Of a stretch of 64,000 bases of DNA, positions 16,522 through 25,316 are shown piece after piece. The DNA is from Iamia sp. SCSIO 61187 (GTDB lineage Bacteria > Actinomycetota > Acidimicrobiia > Acidimicrobiales > Iamiaceae). The notes under the pieces were generated by a model. It saw only the letters and a list, made by a program, of their open reading frames with translations, did not search any database and was not told the origin of the DNA. The first letter of the stretch is position 1. The number at the start of each line of letters is the position of its first letter. Location: contig NZ_CP050948.1 in assembly GCF_019443745.1 (NCBI RefSeq), positions 3,414,001 through 3,478,000 of the forward strand, written 5' to 3'. A program made the position numbers and the translations under genes.

Positions 16522-17796
16522 ATGACAGAGAAGCTGGGCACCGCCGCCCGCGACACCTTCCGATCCCTCCACGTCCGCAACTTCCGCCTCTTCTTCTCGG
16601 GCCAGCTGATCTCCCAGACGGGGACCTGGCTCACCATGGTCGCCCAGACCCTGCTGGTCCTGAAGCTGACCGACTCCGGGGTGGCCATCGGCCTCCTCAC
16701 CGCCTTCCAGTTCGGCCCCGTGCTCGTCCTGGGCGCCTGGGCCGGCAGCGTCGCCGACCGGGCCGACAAGCGCCGCCTGCTCATCCGCATGCAGACGCTG
16801 GCCATGGTCCAGTCGCTCGTGTTCGCCGCCGTCGTCTTCAGCGGCCACGCCACCGTGGCCGTGATCTACGCCCTCGCCTTCGCCCAGGGCATCATCACCG
16901 CCTTCGACAACCCCGCTCGGCGGGCGTTCGTCGTGGAGATGGTGCCCAAGGACATCGTCGCCAACGCCGTCAGCCTCAACAGCACGGTGATGACCGGGTC
17001 GCGCATCGTCGGCCCTGCCGCCGCCGGCCTCCTGGTCGTGACCGTCGGGTTCGGCTGGGCCTTCCTCGTCGACGGCCTCAGCTACATCGCGGTGATCTAC
17101 GGGCTGCTGCTGATGCGCTCCGAGGAGCTCCACCCGTCGACGCCGACGGCCAAGGCCAAGGGCCAGGTCCGCGAGGGCCTGCGCTACGTCCGCTCGCAGC
17201 CGGACCTGTTCGTGCCGCTGGTGATGATGGCCGCCATCGGGACCTTCGCCTTCAACTTCCAGGTGACGATCCCGCTGCTCGTGACCGGGCCGCTGGGCGG
17301 CGGCGAGGGCACCTTCACGGTGCTGTTCTCGGTCCTCAGCCTGGGTTCGATGGCCGGGGCGCTGTGGACGGCGCGCCGGACCGAGGTCGACGGCCGTCAG
17401 ATCATCGTGGCCGCCGCCGGCTTCGGCGCCACGATGCTGCTGCTCGCCCTGGCGCCGACGCTGTGGGCCAGCTTCCCGGCGGCGATCCTGCTCGGCATCG
17501 CGTCCATCGCCTTCATGACGACCTCGACGGCGATCGTCCAGATGCGGGCCGCCCCCGAGTACCGAGGCCGCGTCCTCGCCCTCCAGGCGATGGTGTTCCT
17601 GGGCAGCACACCGATCGGCGGGCCGACGGTCGGCTGGATCATCGACGTGTTCGGGCCCCGCGCCGGTGTCGCCGTCGGCGGGCTGGCCTGCCTCGGCGCC
17701 GCCGCATGGGGCCACCGAGCCCTGCGCCGGCCCGACGAGCCCGTCGTCGTCGACGACGAGCAGGCCGAGGCCCCCGCCCTCACCCTGACCGACTGA
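16522..17796 (+). CDS. MFS transporter (EntS/enterobactin-exporter-like)
   Basis: A 424-residue protein with about twelve hydrophobic segments. The N-terminal FRSLHVRNFRLFFSGQLISQTGTWL and the loop GSVADRADKRRLL are characteristic of the EntS-like group of major facilitator exporters. It probably expels drugs or a siderophore across the membrane by proton antiport. It follows marR and is likely under its control. Confidence 0.9.
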   Translation: MTEKLGTAARDTFRSLHVRNFRLFFSGQLISQTGTWLTMVAQTLLVLKLTDSGVAIGLLTAFQFGPVLVLGAWAGSVADRADKRRLLIRMQTLAMVQSLVFAAVVFSGHATVAVIYALAFAQGIITAFDNPARRAFVVEMVPKDIVANAVSLNSTVMTGSRIVGPAAAGLLVVTVGFGWAFLVDGLSYIAVIYGLLLMRSEELHPSTPTAKAKGQVREGLRYVRSQPDLFVPLVMMAAIGTFAFNFQVTIPLLVTGPLGGGEGTFTVLFSVLSLGSMAGALWTARRTEVDGRQIIVAAAGFGATMLLLALAPTLWASFPAAILLGIASIAFMTTSTAIVQMRAAPEYRGRVLALQAMVFLGSTPIGGPTVGWIIDVFGPRAGVAVGGLACLGAAAWGHRALRRPDEPVVVDDEQAEAPALTLTD

Positions 17797-17819
17797 CCCC
17801 CAGCGCACCGACGGTGCCC

Positions 17820-17951
17820 GGAGCGCGAGCGGATGGGCATGGCCACGACGCCGGCTGGTGCGGTCACGCTCGTCGGAGCGACCTCCGTCGCCATCCTCGG
17901 TTCTGTTCGCGCCAGGCGACATCGGTGTCCGGTAGCGGTGTCAGAACGGTG
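17820..17951 (+). repeat. Dispersed 130-bp repeat with a 48-nt GTTCTG...CAGAAC element (copy A)
   Basis: This non-coding block recurs at 47122-47252. The first 80 bases differ at about five positions. Both end in a 48-nt element bounded by GTTCTG and CAGAAC (here 17900-17947). Inside lie CGC/GCG and GACA/TGTC pairs that could form a cruciform or RNA hairpin. A third copy of the 48-mer is at 47272-47319 and differs from this one at a single base. Confidence 0.8.
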
Positions 17952-17968
17952 CCGGCGGCCACACCACC

Positions 17969-18003
17969 GACCGCCGACTGGTGCTGGCCACCGGTCGGCG
18001 GTC
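17969..18003. terminator. Strong hairpin between convergent MFS and acyl-CoA dehydrogenase genes
   Basis: A stem of about 13 bp, with one T-G pair, is built on GACCGCCGA/TCGGCGGTC with a nine-base loop. It overlaps the stop codon of the minus-strand gene. No T-tract is present on either side, so any termination would be of the GC-hairpin type. Confidence 0.5.
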
Positions 18004-19126
18004 AGCCGATCGCGGGCTCCGGGGGGAGGCCGAGGATCTTCTCGCCGAGGATCGAGCGCTGGACCTCGCCGGTGCCACCGCCGATCGTGAGCGCCGGGGC
18101 GAAGAGGTAGCCGAAGGCCCAGGTCGGGTCGGCCACGCCGCACGGCCCCCCGGTGGGGAGCATGCCGTCGGCGCCGGCGAGGTCCTTGGCCACGGCCATG
18201 ACGGCCTGGCCGTGCTCGTCGGCCAGCACCTTGCGGATCGACGCCTCCGGTCCGGGCTGCTCGCCCTTGATGGCGGCGGTGACGGTGCGCAGGCGGATCA
18301 GCCGCAGGATCTCGGACTCGATGTGGAGCCGGGCCAGGCGCTGGCGCAGGTGCGGGTCGGTCGTGCCCCCGGCCCCCCGCACGACGTCGAGGAGGTCCGA
18401 CGCCTGCGGCCCCATGCCCCACAGGGCGCCGCCCGACGACAGCGACACCCGCTCGTTCCCCAGCGTCACCTTGGCCAGGCCCCAGCCTTGGTCGACCTCG
18501 CCCACCAGGTGGTCGGCCGGCAGCCGGACCTCGTCGAGGAAGACCTCGTTGAAGGTGTGCCCGCCCGTCATCTCGATCAGCGGGCGGATCTCGATCCCGG
18601 GCGCCTCCATGTCGCAGACGAAGTAGGAGATGCCCTTCTGCTTGGGGGCGTCGGGGTTGGTGCGGGCGATCAGGATGCCCCAGCGGGACAGGTGGGCCAT
18701 CGAGGTCCAGACCTTCTGGCCCTCGATCACCCACTCGTCGCCGTCCCGGGTGGCCCGGGTCGACAGCCCGGCCAGGTCGCTGCCGGCGCCGGGCTCGCTG
18801 AAGAGCTGGCACCAGATCTCCTCGCCCGAGAGCAGCCGGGGCAGCCACCGCGCCTTCTGCTCCTCGGTGCCGGCGTGGAGCAGGGTGGGCCCGCCCCAGC
18901 CGATGCCGATCATGTTCGCCGGCCGGCGCACCCCCGCCCGGCGCAGCTCCTCGTCGATGATGATCTGGTGGATCGGGTCGGCGTCGAGGCCGTAGGGCCG
19001 GGGCCAGTGCGGGGCCACGTAGCCGGCGTCGGCCAGCTCCCGCCCCGACGGGGTGGGGTGGTCCGCCAGCCACCGTCGCACCGCCTGGCGCCGCTCGTCG
19101 TCCTCACCGGGGAGGTCGAAGTCCAC
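18002..19126 (-). CDS. Acyl-CoA dehydrogenase family protein
   Basis: From a GTG 14 bp after the synthetase stop the product has 374 residues. It carries the flavin-binding motif CQLFSEPGAGSDLAGL, WVIEGQKVWTS, ISYFVCDMEAPGIE and the C-terminal GGGTGEVQRSILGEKILGLP. This is the dehydrogenase fold that oxidises acyl-CoA to trans-2-enoyl-CoA with FAD. The usual catalytic Glu near the C-terminal third is not obvious by eye. Adjacency to an acyl-CoA ligase suggests activation then oxidation of one substrate, as in FadD/FadE pairs of steroid or branched-acid catabolism. Confidence 0.88.
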   Translation of the reverse strand: MDFDLPGEDDERRQAVRRWLADHPTPSGRELADAGYVAPHWPRPYGLDADPIHQIIIDEELRRAGVRRPANMIGIGWGGPTLLHAGTEEQKARWLPRLLSGEEIWCQLFSEPGAGSDLAGLSTRATRDGDEWVIEGQKVWTSMAHLSRWGILIARTNPDAPKQKGISYFVCDMEAPGIEIRPLIEMTGGHTFNEVFLDEVRLPADHLVGEVDQGWGLAKVTLGNERVSLSSGGALWGMGPQASDLLDVVRGAGGTTDPHLRQRLARLHIESEILRLIRLRTVTAAIKGEQPGPEASIRKVLADEHGQAVMAVAKDLAGADGMLPTGGPCGVADPTWAFGYLFAPALTIGGGTGEVQRSILGEKILGLPPEPAIG

Positions 19127-19140
19127 GCGCTCCGGCCGCC

Positions 19141-20763
19141 TCAGCCGGCGGTGACGGTGTCGGCGGCCCAGGCCTTGAGCCGCTTGTAGTCGACCTTGCC
19201 GTTGGGCGCCCGACCGATGGTCTCGATCGGCAGCACCCGCTTGGGGGCCTTGTAGCTCGCCAGCTTGCCCTTGACGTGGGCGATGACGTCGGCCTCGTCG
19301 AGCTCGGCGTCGGGGACGAGCTCGACCACGCCGGTGATCGACTCGCCGAACTTCTCGTCGGGCAGGCCCACCGCCACGGCGTCGGCGATGGCCGGGTGGA
19401 GCTTGAGGACCTCCTCGACCTCCTCGGGGAAGACCTTCTCGCCCCCGGTGTTGATGCACACCGAGCCGCGGCCGAGGAGGGTGATCGACCCGTCCGCCTC
19501 GACCTGGGCGAAGTCGCCGGGCACCGAGTAGCGCTTGCCGTCGAGGACCAGGAACGTCGCCGCCGACTTGGTCTCGTCCTTGTAGTAGCCGATGGGCTGG
19601 AACCCGCCCACGGCCACCCGGCCGATCTCACCCGAGCCGGGAACGACATCGGTGCCGTCCTCGCCGATCACCCGGGTGTTCTCGCCCACGGTGAACTTCG
19701 CCGTCTGGACCTCGGCACCGGCCGAGCTGATCGACTGGCCCATGCCCACCGCCTCCGACGAGCTGAAGGCGTCGATGATCATGGCGCTCTTGGCGTGGGT
19801 CAGCAGCTCCTGCTTCACCGGCTCGGAGAACATGACGCCCGAGGAGGTGATGGCCAGGAGCGAGGCCAGCGACCAGCGGTCGGGGCTGGCGGCGAGGGCC
19901 CGGTTGATGGGCTTGGCGAAGGCGTCACCGACGATGGCGATGAGGTTCACCGCCTCGCGGTCGATGGTGTCGAGCAGCTCGGCCACGTCGAGGGTGCGGG
20001 ACTCGAGGGTCACGCAGCTGCCGCCGCCCGAGAGGGTGATGAGCTGGGTGAAGCACCCGGTGCCGTGCATCAGGGGGCAGGCGGGCAGGCCCACCATCCC
20101 CGGCTTGGTGACGCGGGCCCGCACGCTCTCGAGGTCGGGCTCGCCCTCCCGCACGGTGGCGTCGATGGCCGACCCGATGAGGTTGCGGAACAGGTCGTCC
20201 TGGCGCCACATGACGCCCTTGGGCATCCCGGTGGTGCCGCCGGTGTAGAGCATGTAGAGGTGGTCGCCGCTGCGCCCCCACGGGCCCATGGCCCGCTCGG
20301 GGTTGCTGGTCGCCGCCTCCTCGTAGGGCGCGGCCCAGTCGGGGCACGGGCCGGACCCGTCGTCGACCCACAGCCACAGCCGCACCCGGGGGACCCGGTC
20401 GCGGATCCGCTCGATGGTGTCGACGAACGCCCCGTGGAACACCACGGCGACGGCGTCGGCGTTGTCCCAGAGGTAGACGAGCTCGTCGTCGGCGTAGCGG
20501 TAGTTCGTGTTGAGCGGGGCCAGCCCGGCCTTCCACGACGCGTACACCGACTCCAGGTACTCGGGGCCGTTGTAGAGGTACTGGGCCACCTTGTCCTGCT
20601 CGGACACACCCGAGGCCAGGAGGGCGTGGGCCACGCCGTTGGCGCGCTCGTCGAACTGCTTCCAGGTGTACCGCCGCTCCCCCTGGACCTGGGCCTGCGC
20701 CTCAGGGATCTGCTCGGCGATGACCTCCCAGACCTCAGCGAAGTTCCAACCGTTCGTGGGCAT
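19141..20763 (-). CDS. Acyl-CoA synthetase (FadD-like, AMP-forming)
   Basis: From MPTNGWNFAEV the product has 540 residues. It has the adenylation motif YTGGTTGMPKG near residue 170, an acyl-pocket Gly-rich stretch and the C-terminal motifs GEIGRVAVGGFQPIGYYKDE and CINTGGEKVFPEEVEE. The final NGKVDYKRLK contains the catalytic Lys. It would convert a carboxylic acid, ATP and CoA to acyl-CoA. The downstream acyl-CoA dehydrogenase is in the same operon. A longer Arg-rich N-terminal frame is not supported. Substrate is unknown. Confidence 0.9.
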   Translation of the reverse strand: MPTNGWNFAEVWEVIAEQIPEAQAQVQGERRYTWKQFDERANGVAHALLASGVSEQDKVAQYLYNGPEYLESVYASWKAGLAPLNTNYRYADDELVYLWDNADAVAVVFHGAFVDTIERIRDRVPRVRLWLWVDDGSGPCPDWAAPYEEAATSNPERAMGPWGRSGDHLYMLYTGGTTGMPKGVMWRQDDLFRNLIGSAIDATVREGEPDLESVRARVTKPGMVGLPACPLMHGTGCFTQLITLSGGGSCVTLESRTLDVAELLDTIDREAVNLIAIVGDAFAKPINRALAASPDRWSLASLLAITSSGVMFSEPVKQELLTHAKSAMIIDAFSSSEAVGMGQSISSAGAEVQTAKFTVGENTRVIGEDGTDVVPGSGEIGRVAVGGFQPIGYYKDETKSAATFLVLDGKRYSVPGDFAQVEADGSITLLGRGSVCINTGGEKVFPEEVEEVLKLHPAIADAVAVGLPDEKFGESITGVVELVPDAELDEADVIAHVKGKLASYKAPKRVLPIETIGRAPNGKVDYKRLKAWAADTVTAG

Positions 20764-20900
20764 CAGGCTCTGGCTCCCGAGGGGGTCGCGGACGGAGGCG
20801 GAGCGTACCGTCCGGGCGCCGTGGGTCGGCAGCCGGCCGCGGCGACGGGACCGGGCTTCGCGCTGGGGCACCCGGTCGAGATCGCGGCATGATGGGTCAC

Positions 20901-21767
20901 ATGAGCAACCCGTTGCTGAACCCGGACAAGTTCGGCCCCGCCGCCGGACCGCCCACGGCGTGGCCGGGTCAGCCGGGGGCCCCCGTGCCGCCCGCCCCCG
21001 ACAACGTGCCCGGGTCGCCCTGGCCGCCTCCCCCGCCGCGACCCGGGGTGGGCACCACCCTCGGGCGCCAGGGCGTGGCCTCGGCCACCGCCGTCCTGCT
21101 GGCGATCATCGCCGTCGTCGGGGTCGTGGGCTGGAACCTTGTCACCACCGAGACGACCGTCGGCCTGAACGACCAGGGCCAGGTCGTCGAGCAGACCTCG
21201 GTCAGCATCCCGCCGTGGATCTTCGCCGCCCTCTTCGTCGGGCTCGCCCTCGTCATCGCCACCTACTTCAAGCCGGCGTGGGCGCGGGTCACCGCACCGC
21301 TCTACGCCGTGGCCGAAGGCCTCCTCATTGGCGCCATCTCCAAGGCCTACGAGGTCCGCTTCGAGGGGATCGTGCTGCAGGCCGTCGGCCTCACCCTCGG
21401 CATCTTCGTGATGATGCTGGTGCTCTACGCCACCGGCCGCATCCGGGTCACGCCCCGGTTCCGGCTCGGGATCATCGCCGCCACCGGCGGCATCCTGCTG
21501 ATCTACCTGGCCACCTTCGTCATGAGGCTGTTCGGTGGCGACATGCCGTTCATCCACGGCACCGGGCCCGTCGGCATCGGCTTCAGCCTGGTGGTCGTGG
21601 TCATCGCCGCCCTCAACCTCACGCTCGACTTCGACTTCATCGACCGGGCCGAGCGGGCCGGCGCCCCCCGCCAGCTCGAGTGGTTCGCCGCCCTGGGGCT
21701 CGTCGTCACCCTGGTCTGGCTCTACCTGGAGCTGCTGCGGCTGCTGGCCAAGCTCCGGAGCCGGTAG
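20901..21767 (+). CDS. Bax inhibitor-1/YccA family membrane protein
   Basis: The N-terminal MSNPLLNPDKF is typical of actinobacterial YccA-like proteins; ATGs 9 and 12 bases upstream are possible alternatives. A Pro-rich cytosolic tail of about 60 residues is followed by seven hydrophobic helices, with VTAPLYAVAEGLLIGAISK and YLELLRLLAKL as family landmarks. The length of 288 residues is normal. Bacterial members are thought to be calcium-leak or protease-linked membrane proteins, but the actinobacterial type is uncharacterised. Confidence 0.85.
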   Translation: MSNPLLNPDKFGPAAGPPTAWPGQPGAPVPPAPDNVPGSPWPPPPPRPGVGTTLGRQGVASATAVLLAIIAVVGVVGWNLVTTETTVGLNDQGQVVEQTSVSIPPWIFAALFVGLALVIATYFKPAWARVTAPLYAVAEGLLIGAISKAYEVRFEGIVLQAVGLTLGIFVMMLVLYATGRIRVTPRFRLGIIAATGGILLIYLATFVMRLFGGDMPFIHGTGPVGIGFSLVVVVIAALNLTLDFDFIDRAERAGAPRQLEWFAALGLVVTLVWLYLELLRLLAKLRSR

Positions 21768-21783
21768 CCCCGAACCCCCGGTC

Positions 21784-22737
21784 GTGCCCTGGCGACCGGA
21801 CGACATCGGCGACCTGACGGGACGGGTCGCCGTCGTCACCGGCGCCACCAGCGGGCTGGGCACCGTCACCGCCCGCGAGCTGGCCCGCCACGGCGCCCAC
21901 GTGATCGCCACTGCGCGCGACGAGCGGCGCGGGGAGCGGGCCCTCGAGCGGCTGCGTGCCGACGTCCCCGCCGGCTCGATCGAGCTGCGGGCGCTGGACC
22001 TGGCGTCGCTGGCGAGCGTGGCCACCTTCGCCGCTGACGTGGGCCGCGACCACCGCCGCCTCGACGTCGTCGTCAACAACGCCGGGGTCATGGCCCCGCC
22101 CCGCGGCCGCACCGAGGACGGCTTCGAGCTCCAGATCGGCACCAACCACCTCGGCCCGTTCGCCCTGACCGGGCGCCTCCTCCCCCTGCTCCACGTCGCC
22201 CCCGCCGCCCGGGTCGTCACCGTGGCCAGCCTGGCCCACACGTGGGGGACGATCGACCTCGCCGACCTGACCTACGAGCGGCGCCGGTACCTGCGCTGGC
22301 CGGCCTACGGCGCCAGCAAGCTGGCCAACCTCCTCTTCGCCTTCGAGCTCGACCGGCGTCTCCGCGCCACCGCCTCCCCGGTGGTGTCGCTGGCCGCCCA
22401 CCCCGGGCTGGCCCGCACCCGGCTGGGCCGGTCCGGCGGCGGGCCGCTGGCCTGGCTCCAGTCGATCGGCGTCGTCCTGGCCCGGCCCACCCACCAGAGC
22501 GCCCGCCGGGGCGCCGAGCCCCAGCTGCGGGCGGCCACCGATCCCGACGTGCCGGGCGGGGCCTACCTGGGTCCCGGCGGCCCGGGCGAGGCCCGGGGCC
22601 CGGCCGTGATCGTGGGCTGCTCGCCCGCCGCCCGCGACCCGTCGTGCGCCCAGGCCCTGTGGGACCTCAGCGTGGCCCTGACCGGCGTCGACCCCGGCCT
22701 CGACCCGGCTTTCGCTCCGACCGCAGGGCGTCGGTAG
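21784..22737 (+). CDS. SDR oxidoreductase, retinol-dehydrogenase-like
   Basis: From the GTG sixteen bases after the preceding stop the product has 317 residues. TGATSGLGTVTARELARHG is the cofactor site, NNAGVM and TNHLGPFALT are conserved, and YGASKLANLLFAFEL holds the catalytic Tyr/Lys. This WW-domain-oxidoreductase/retinol-dehydrogenase type uses NADP(H) on lipophilic alcohols or ketones. The ribosome site is weak. Substrate unknown. Confidence 0.85.
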   Translation: MPWRPDDIGDLTGRVAVVTGATSGLGTVTARELARHGAHVIATARDERRGERALERLRADVPAGSIELRALDLASLASVATFAADVGRDHRRLDVVVNNAGVMAPPRGRTEDGFELQIGTNHLGPFALTGRLLPLLHVAPAARVVTVASLAHTWGTIDLADLTYERRRYLRWPAYGASKLANLLFAFELDRRLRATASPVVSLAAHPGLARTRLGRSGGGPLAWLQSIGVVLARPTHQSARRGAEPQLRAATDPDVPGGAYLGPGGPGEARGPAVIVGCSPAARDPSCAQALWDLSVALTGVDPGLDPAFAPTAGRR

Positions 22738-22774
22738 GTTCGATCCCCGCACGCACCCCAACGAGGAGAGAGCC

Positions 22775-23674
22775 ATGGCCGATCTCGGCTACGACGGCAA
22801 GGTCGCGATCATCACCGGCGCCGGAGGCGGCCTGGGCCGCTCCCACGCCCTCGAGCTGGCGAAGCGGGGCGCCCTCGTCGTCGTCAACGACCTGGGCGGG
22901 TCCGTCGACGGTCAGGGCGGGTCGCACACCGCCGCCCAGCAGGTCGTCGACGAGATCAAGGCCGCCGGCGGCGAGGCCGTGGCGAGCTACGACAGCGTGG
23001 CCACCCCGGAGGGCGGCCAGGCCATCGTCCAGACCGCCCTCGACGCCTACGAGCGCGTCGACATCGTGATCAACAACGCCGGCATCCTGCGTGACGCGGC
23101 GTTCAAGAACATGGACGCCGAGAAGCTCGAGCCGGTCCTCGACGTCCACGTCAAGGGTGCGTTCTACGTCACCCAGGCCGCCTGGGCCTCGATGCGCGAG
23201 AACAACTACGGCCGCATCGTGAACACCTCGTCGGCCGCCGGCCTCTTCGGCAACTTCGGCCAGACCAACTACGGCGCGGCCAAGGCCGGCCTGGTCGGGT
23301 TCACCCGTGTGCTCGCCGTCGAGGGCGCCAAGAACAACATCAAGGCCAACGCCATCGCCCCCGTCGCCAAGTCGCGCATGACCGAGGACCTCCTCGGCCC
23401 GCTGGTCGACAAGCTCGGCCCCGAGTTCATCACCCCCGTCGTGGCCTGGCTGGCCCACGAGGACTGCCCCGTGACGGGCGAGGTGTACAGCTGCGGCGGC
23501 GGCCACGTGGCCCGGGTCTTCACCGGCGTCACCCCGGGCTGGACCGACACCGAGAGCCTCACCGTCGAGGACATCCGGGACCACTTCGACGAGATCCGCG
23601 ACGAGGACGGCTACATCGTCCCCGCCAACCTCACCGAGGAGCTCCAGCAGACCCTCAAGGCCCTCCAGGGCTGA
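22775..23674 (+). CDS. SDR oxidoreductase, (3R)-hydroxyacyl-CoA dehydrogenase type, second copy
   Basis: A 299-residue enzyme after an ACGAGGAGAG ribosome site. The cofactor motif TGAGGGLGRSHALEL, VVVNDLGGSVDGQG, the NNAGILRD loop, the Ser of NTSSAAG and YGAAKAGLVGF mark it as a close relative of the SDR near 6 kb. MFE-2-like members oxidise (3R)-hydroxyacyl-CoA. A hairpin follows the stop. No hydratase partner is adjacent, unlike the first copy. Confidence 0.88.
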   Translation: MADLGYDGKVAIITGAGGGLGRSHALELAKRGALVVVNDLGGSVDGQGGSHTAAQQVVDEIKAAGGEAVASYDSVATPEGGQAIVQTALDAYERVDIVINNAGILRDAAFKNMDAEKLEPVLDVHVKGAFYVTQAAWASMRENNYGRIVNTSSAAGLFGNFGQTNYGAAKAGLVGFTRVLAVEGAKNNIKANAIAPVAKSRMTEDLLGPLVDKLGPEFITPVVAWLAHEDCPVTGEVYSCGGGHVARVFTGVTPGWTDTESLTVEDIRDHFDEIRDEDGYIVPANLTEELQQTLKALQG

Positions 23675-23683
23675 GCCGCCCGG

Positions 23684-23713
23684 CCCGCGCCATCCTCGCC
23701 GGGGTGGCGCGGG
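23684..23713 (+). terminator. GC-rich hairpin terminator
   Basis: CCCGCGCCA and TGGCGCGGG form a 9-bp perfect stem with a twelve-base loop, ten bases after the SDR stop. The poly-T tail is missing, as is common at this GC content. Confidence 0.6.
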
Positions 23714-23942
23714 TCCCGGACCGGGGGCGGGCGCCGGCTGCGGCCGCGCCCCTCCCGGCGCACCGGATCACCCGCAGCGGGAGGGGGAGCGCGCCCAGGC
23801 CGCGAGCCGACGACGGGTGTCCGCCGTCGCGACGCGTCGGCCCGGGCGCCCGATGGCAGGATGCTCGGGGACACGGGCGCGCGCCGCTGGTCGGCGGCCG
23901 CCCCGGGCCGCGACCCCCGTCCCACCCGAGGAGGCGCACCGC

Positions 23943-25271
23943 ATGAGCGACGCCGGATGGCACCCGGATCCCCACGGCCGGGCCGATCGCCGCTACCACG
24001 ACGGCTCCCGGTGGACCGAGCACGTCGCCGACGCCGAGGGCACCGCCACCGTCGACCCGCTGGGGGCTGATGCCGCGCCCGGCCCGCCGGCGGGACCGGA
24101 CGAGCCGACGTCATCGCCGGCCATCGTCATCGGCCCGCCGCCCCCGCGCCGACCCCGGGGCGCGACGCCACCCGCCGAGGCCACCTCCGACGTCACCGTC
24201 GCGCTTCCGGCGGCGCCACCCACCGCCGCGCCGGCCACCGCTCCCCCTCCCGTGGCGTCGCCGCCCGTCGCCCCCGACGAGCCGACCACCGCCGACCTCC
24301 CTCCGGCCGCCCACGCCGACGCTCCCCGGACCCAGCGCATGGGTCCCGAGGACGTCGCCGCCGCCGCCGCCCTCGCCGACGCCACCGGCCGCAACCCGCG
24401 CCCCGACGGCCTGGCGCCCGGAGCCGGCCCGGGTGAGCCGACGGCCGACCGAGCTGCCGCCCAGGCCCGGCTGAGCGTCCTGGGGCTCATCGGCTCGCTC
24501 GTCGGCATCGGCCTCGGTCTGGTCGCGCTCCTGGGGCTGCCCTGGCTGTCGGGCGGCGCCGGTGTCGACGATGCGTCGTACCTCGACCTGCGCGAGGCGG
24601 TGACCCGGGCCGGTCCCGACATCGGCGCCATCGCCAACGGGTTCATCGTCTCGGGCGCGATCTTCGTCGTGGCCGTCGGGGGGATCATCGCCGTGGGGCG
24701 GTCCCTCGGGCTGGCGGCGGCGCGGGTGCTGGCGACCGTCGCCGTCCTCGGGGGCCTGGCCGCCCTGTCGGTGACGGGGTTCCTGGCCATGGACCTCGAC
24801 GACGGCGCGAGCGGCGCGGCCGGGACGGAGGACCCGGTCCCCGCCCCGGCGGGCTCACCTGTCACCACCCCCACCGGCGACACGATCATCGACCCGGCGA
24901 CCGGCGCACCGGTCACGACCCCGGACGTGGGCCAGGGCGAGACCACCCCGGCCGAGGGCCAGGAGGTCGCGGTCGACCCGTCGGCCGCCGAGGACCGGTT
25001 GGCCGCTGCCGCCGTGCTCGCCACCGCGGTCATGGGCGTGGCCGCCGCCCTGGGCGTGATCGGCCTCCTCCTCAGGCACGCCACCGGCCACCTGGTCGCC
25101 GGCGTGGGGCTCCTGGTGGGGTTCGTGTGGGCGGTCGGCGCCGTCGGCGTCCTGTCCACCGAGGACGACGTGGGGGACCTGGGCCTCGGCCCCTACGGCG
25201 TGGTGGCCAGCGCCCTGCTCCTGGCCGTCAGCGCCGCCGTCCCCGGCCGCCGCCGCCCGGCCCCCTCCTAG
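23943..25271 (+). CDS. DUF2510 protein with multiple membrane segments
   Basis: Start ATG is preceded by GAGGAGG at good spacing and gives 442 residues. Residues 3-32 (AGWHPDPHGRADRRYHDGSRW) form DUF2510. A Pro/Ala-rich disordered region runs to about residue 170, then hydrophobic helices near 180-205, 235-258, 265-285 and four more toward the C-terminus, split by a Thr/Pro-rich outer loop (PAPAGSPVTTPTGD). It is a membrane protein of unknown function; DUF2510 may act as a cytosolic interaction module. Confidence 0.75.
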   Translation: MSDAGWHPDPHGRADRRYHDGSRWTEHVADAEGTATVDPLGADAAPGPPAGPDEPTSSPAIVIGPPPPRRPRGATPPAEATSDVTVALPAAPPTAAPATAPPPVASPPVAPDEPTTADLPPAAHADAPRTQRMGPEDVAAAAALADATGRNPRPDGLAPGAGPGEPTADRAAAQARLSVLGLIGSLVGIGLGLVALLGLPWLSGGAGVDDASYLDLREAVTRAGPDIGAIANGFIVSGAIFVVAVGGIIAVGRSLGLAAARVLATVAVLGGLAALSVTGFLAMDLDDGASGAAGTEDPVPAPAGSPVTTPTGDTIIDPATGAPVTTPDVGQGETTPAEGQEVAVDPSAAEDRLAAAAVLATAVMGVAAALGVIGLLLRHATGHLVAGVGLLVGFVWAVGAVGVLSTEDDVGDLGLGPYGVVASALLLAVSAAVPGRRRPAPS

Positions 25272-25316
25272 CACCCCCTCTCCTGCGGGGCGACCGCTCG
25301 GTGGTAGGAAGCGGCC

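Noticed and set aside
17900-17947. The 48-nt element as a simple Rho-independent terminator
   Set aside because: There is no T-tract, and one cluster at 47.2 kb has two copies in tandem in a gap where one terminator would do.
17820-17951. The dispersed repeat as an insertion sequence or a gene
   Set aside because: It is only about 130 bp, has no transposase, and the frames on both strands break between copies.
20789-20814. CGGACGG-N12-CCGTCCG before the acyl-CoA synthetase gene as an operator
   Set aside because: A 7-bp GC inverted repeat with a long spacer is expected by chance at this composition; no second copy was found.
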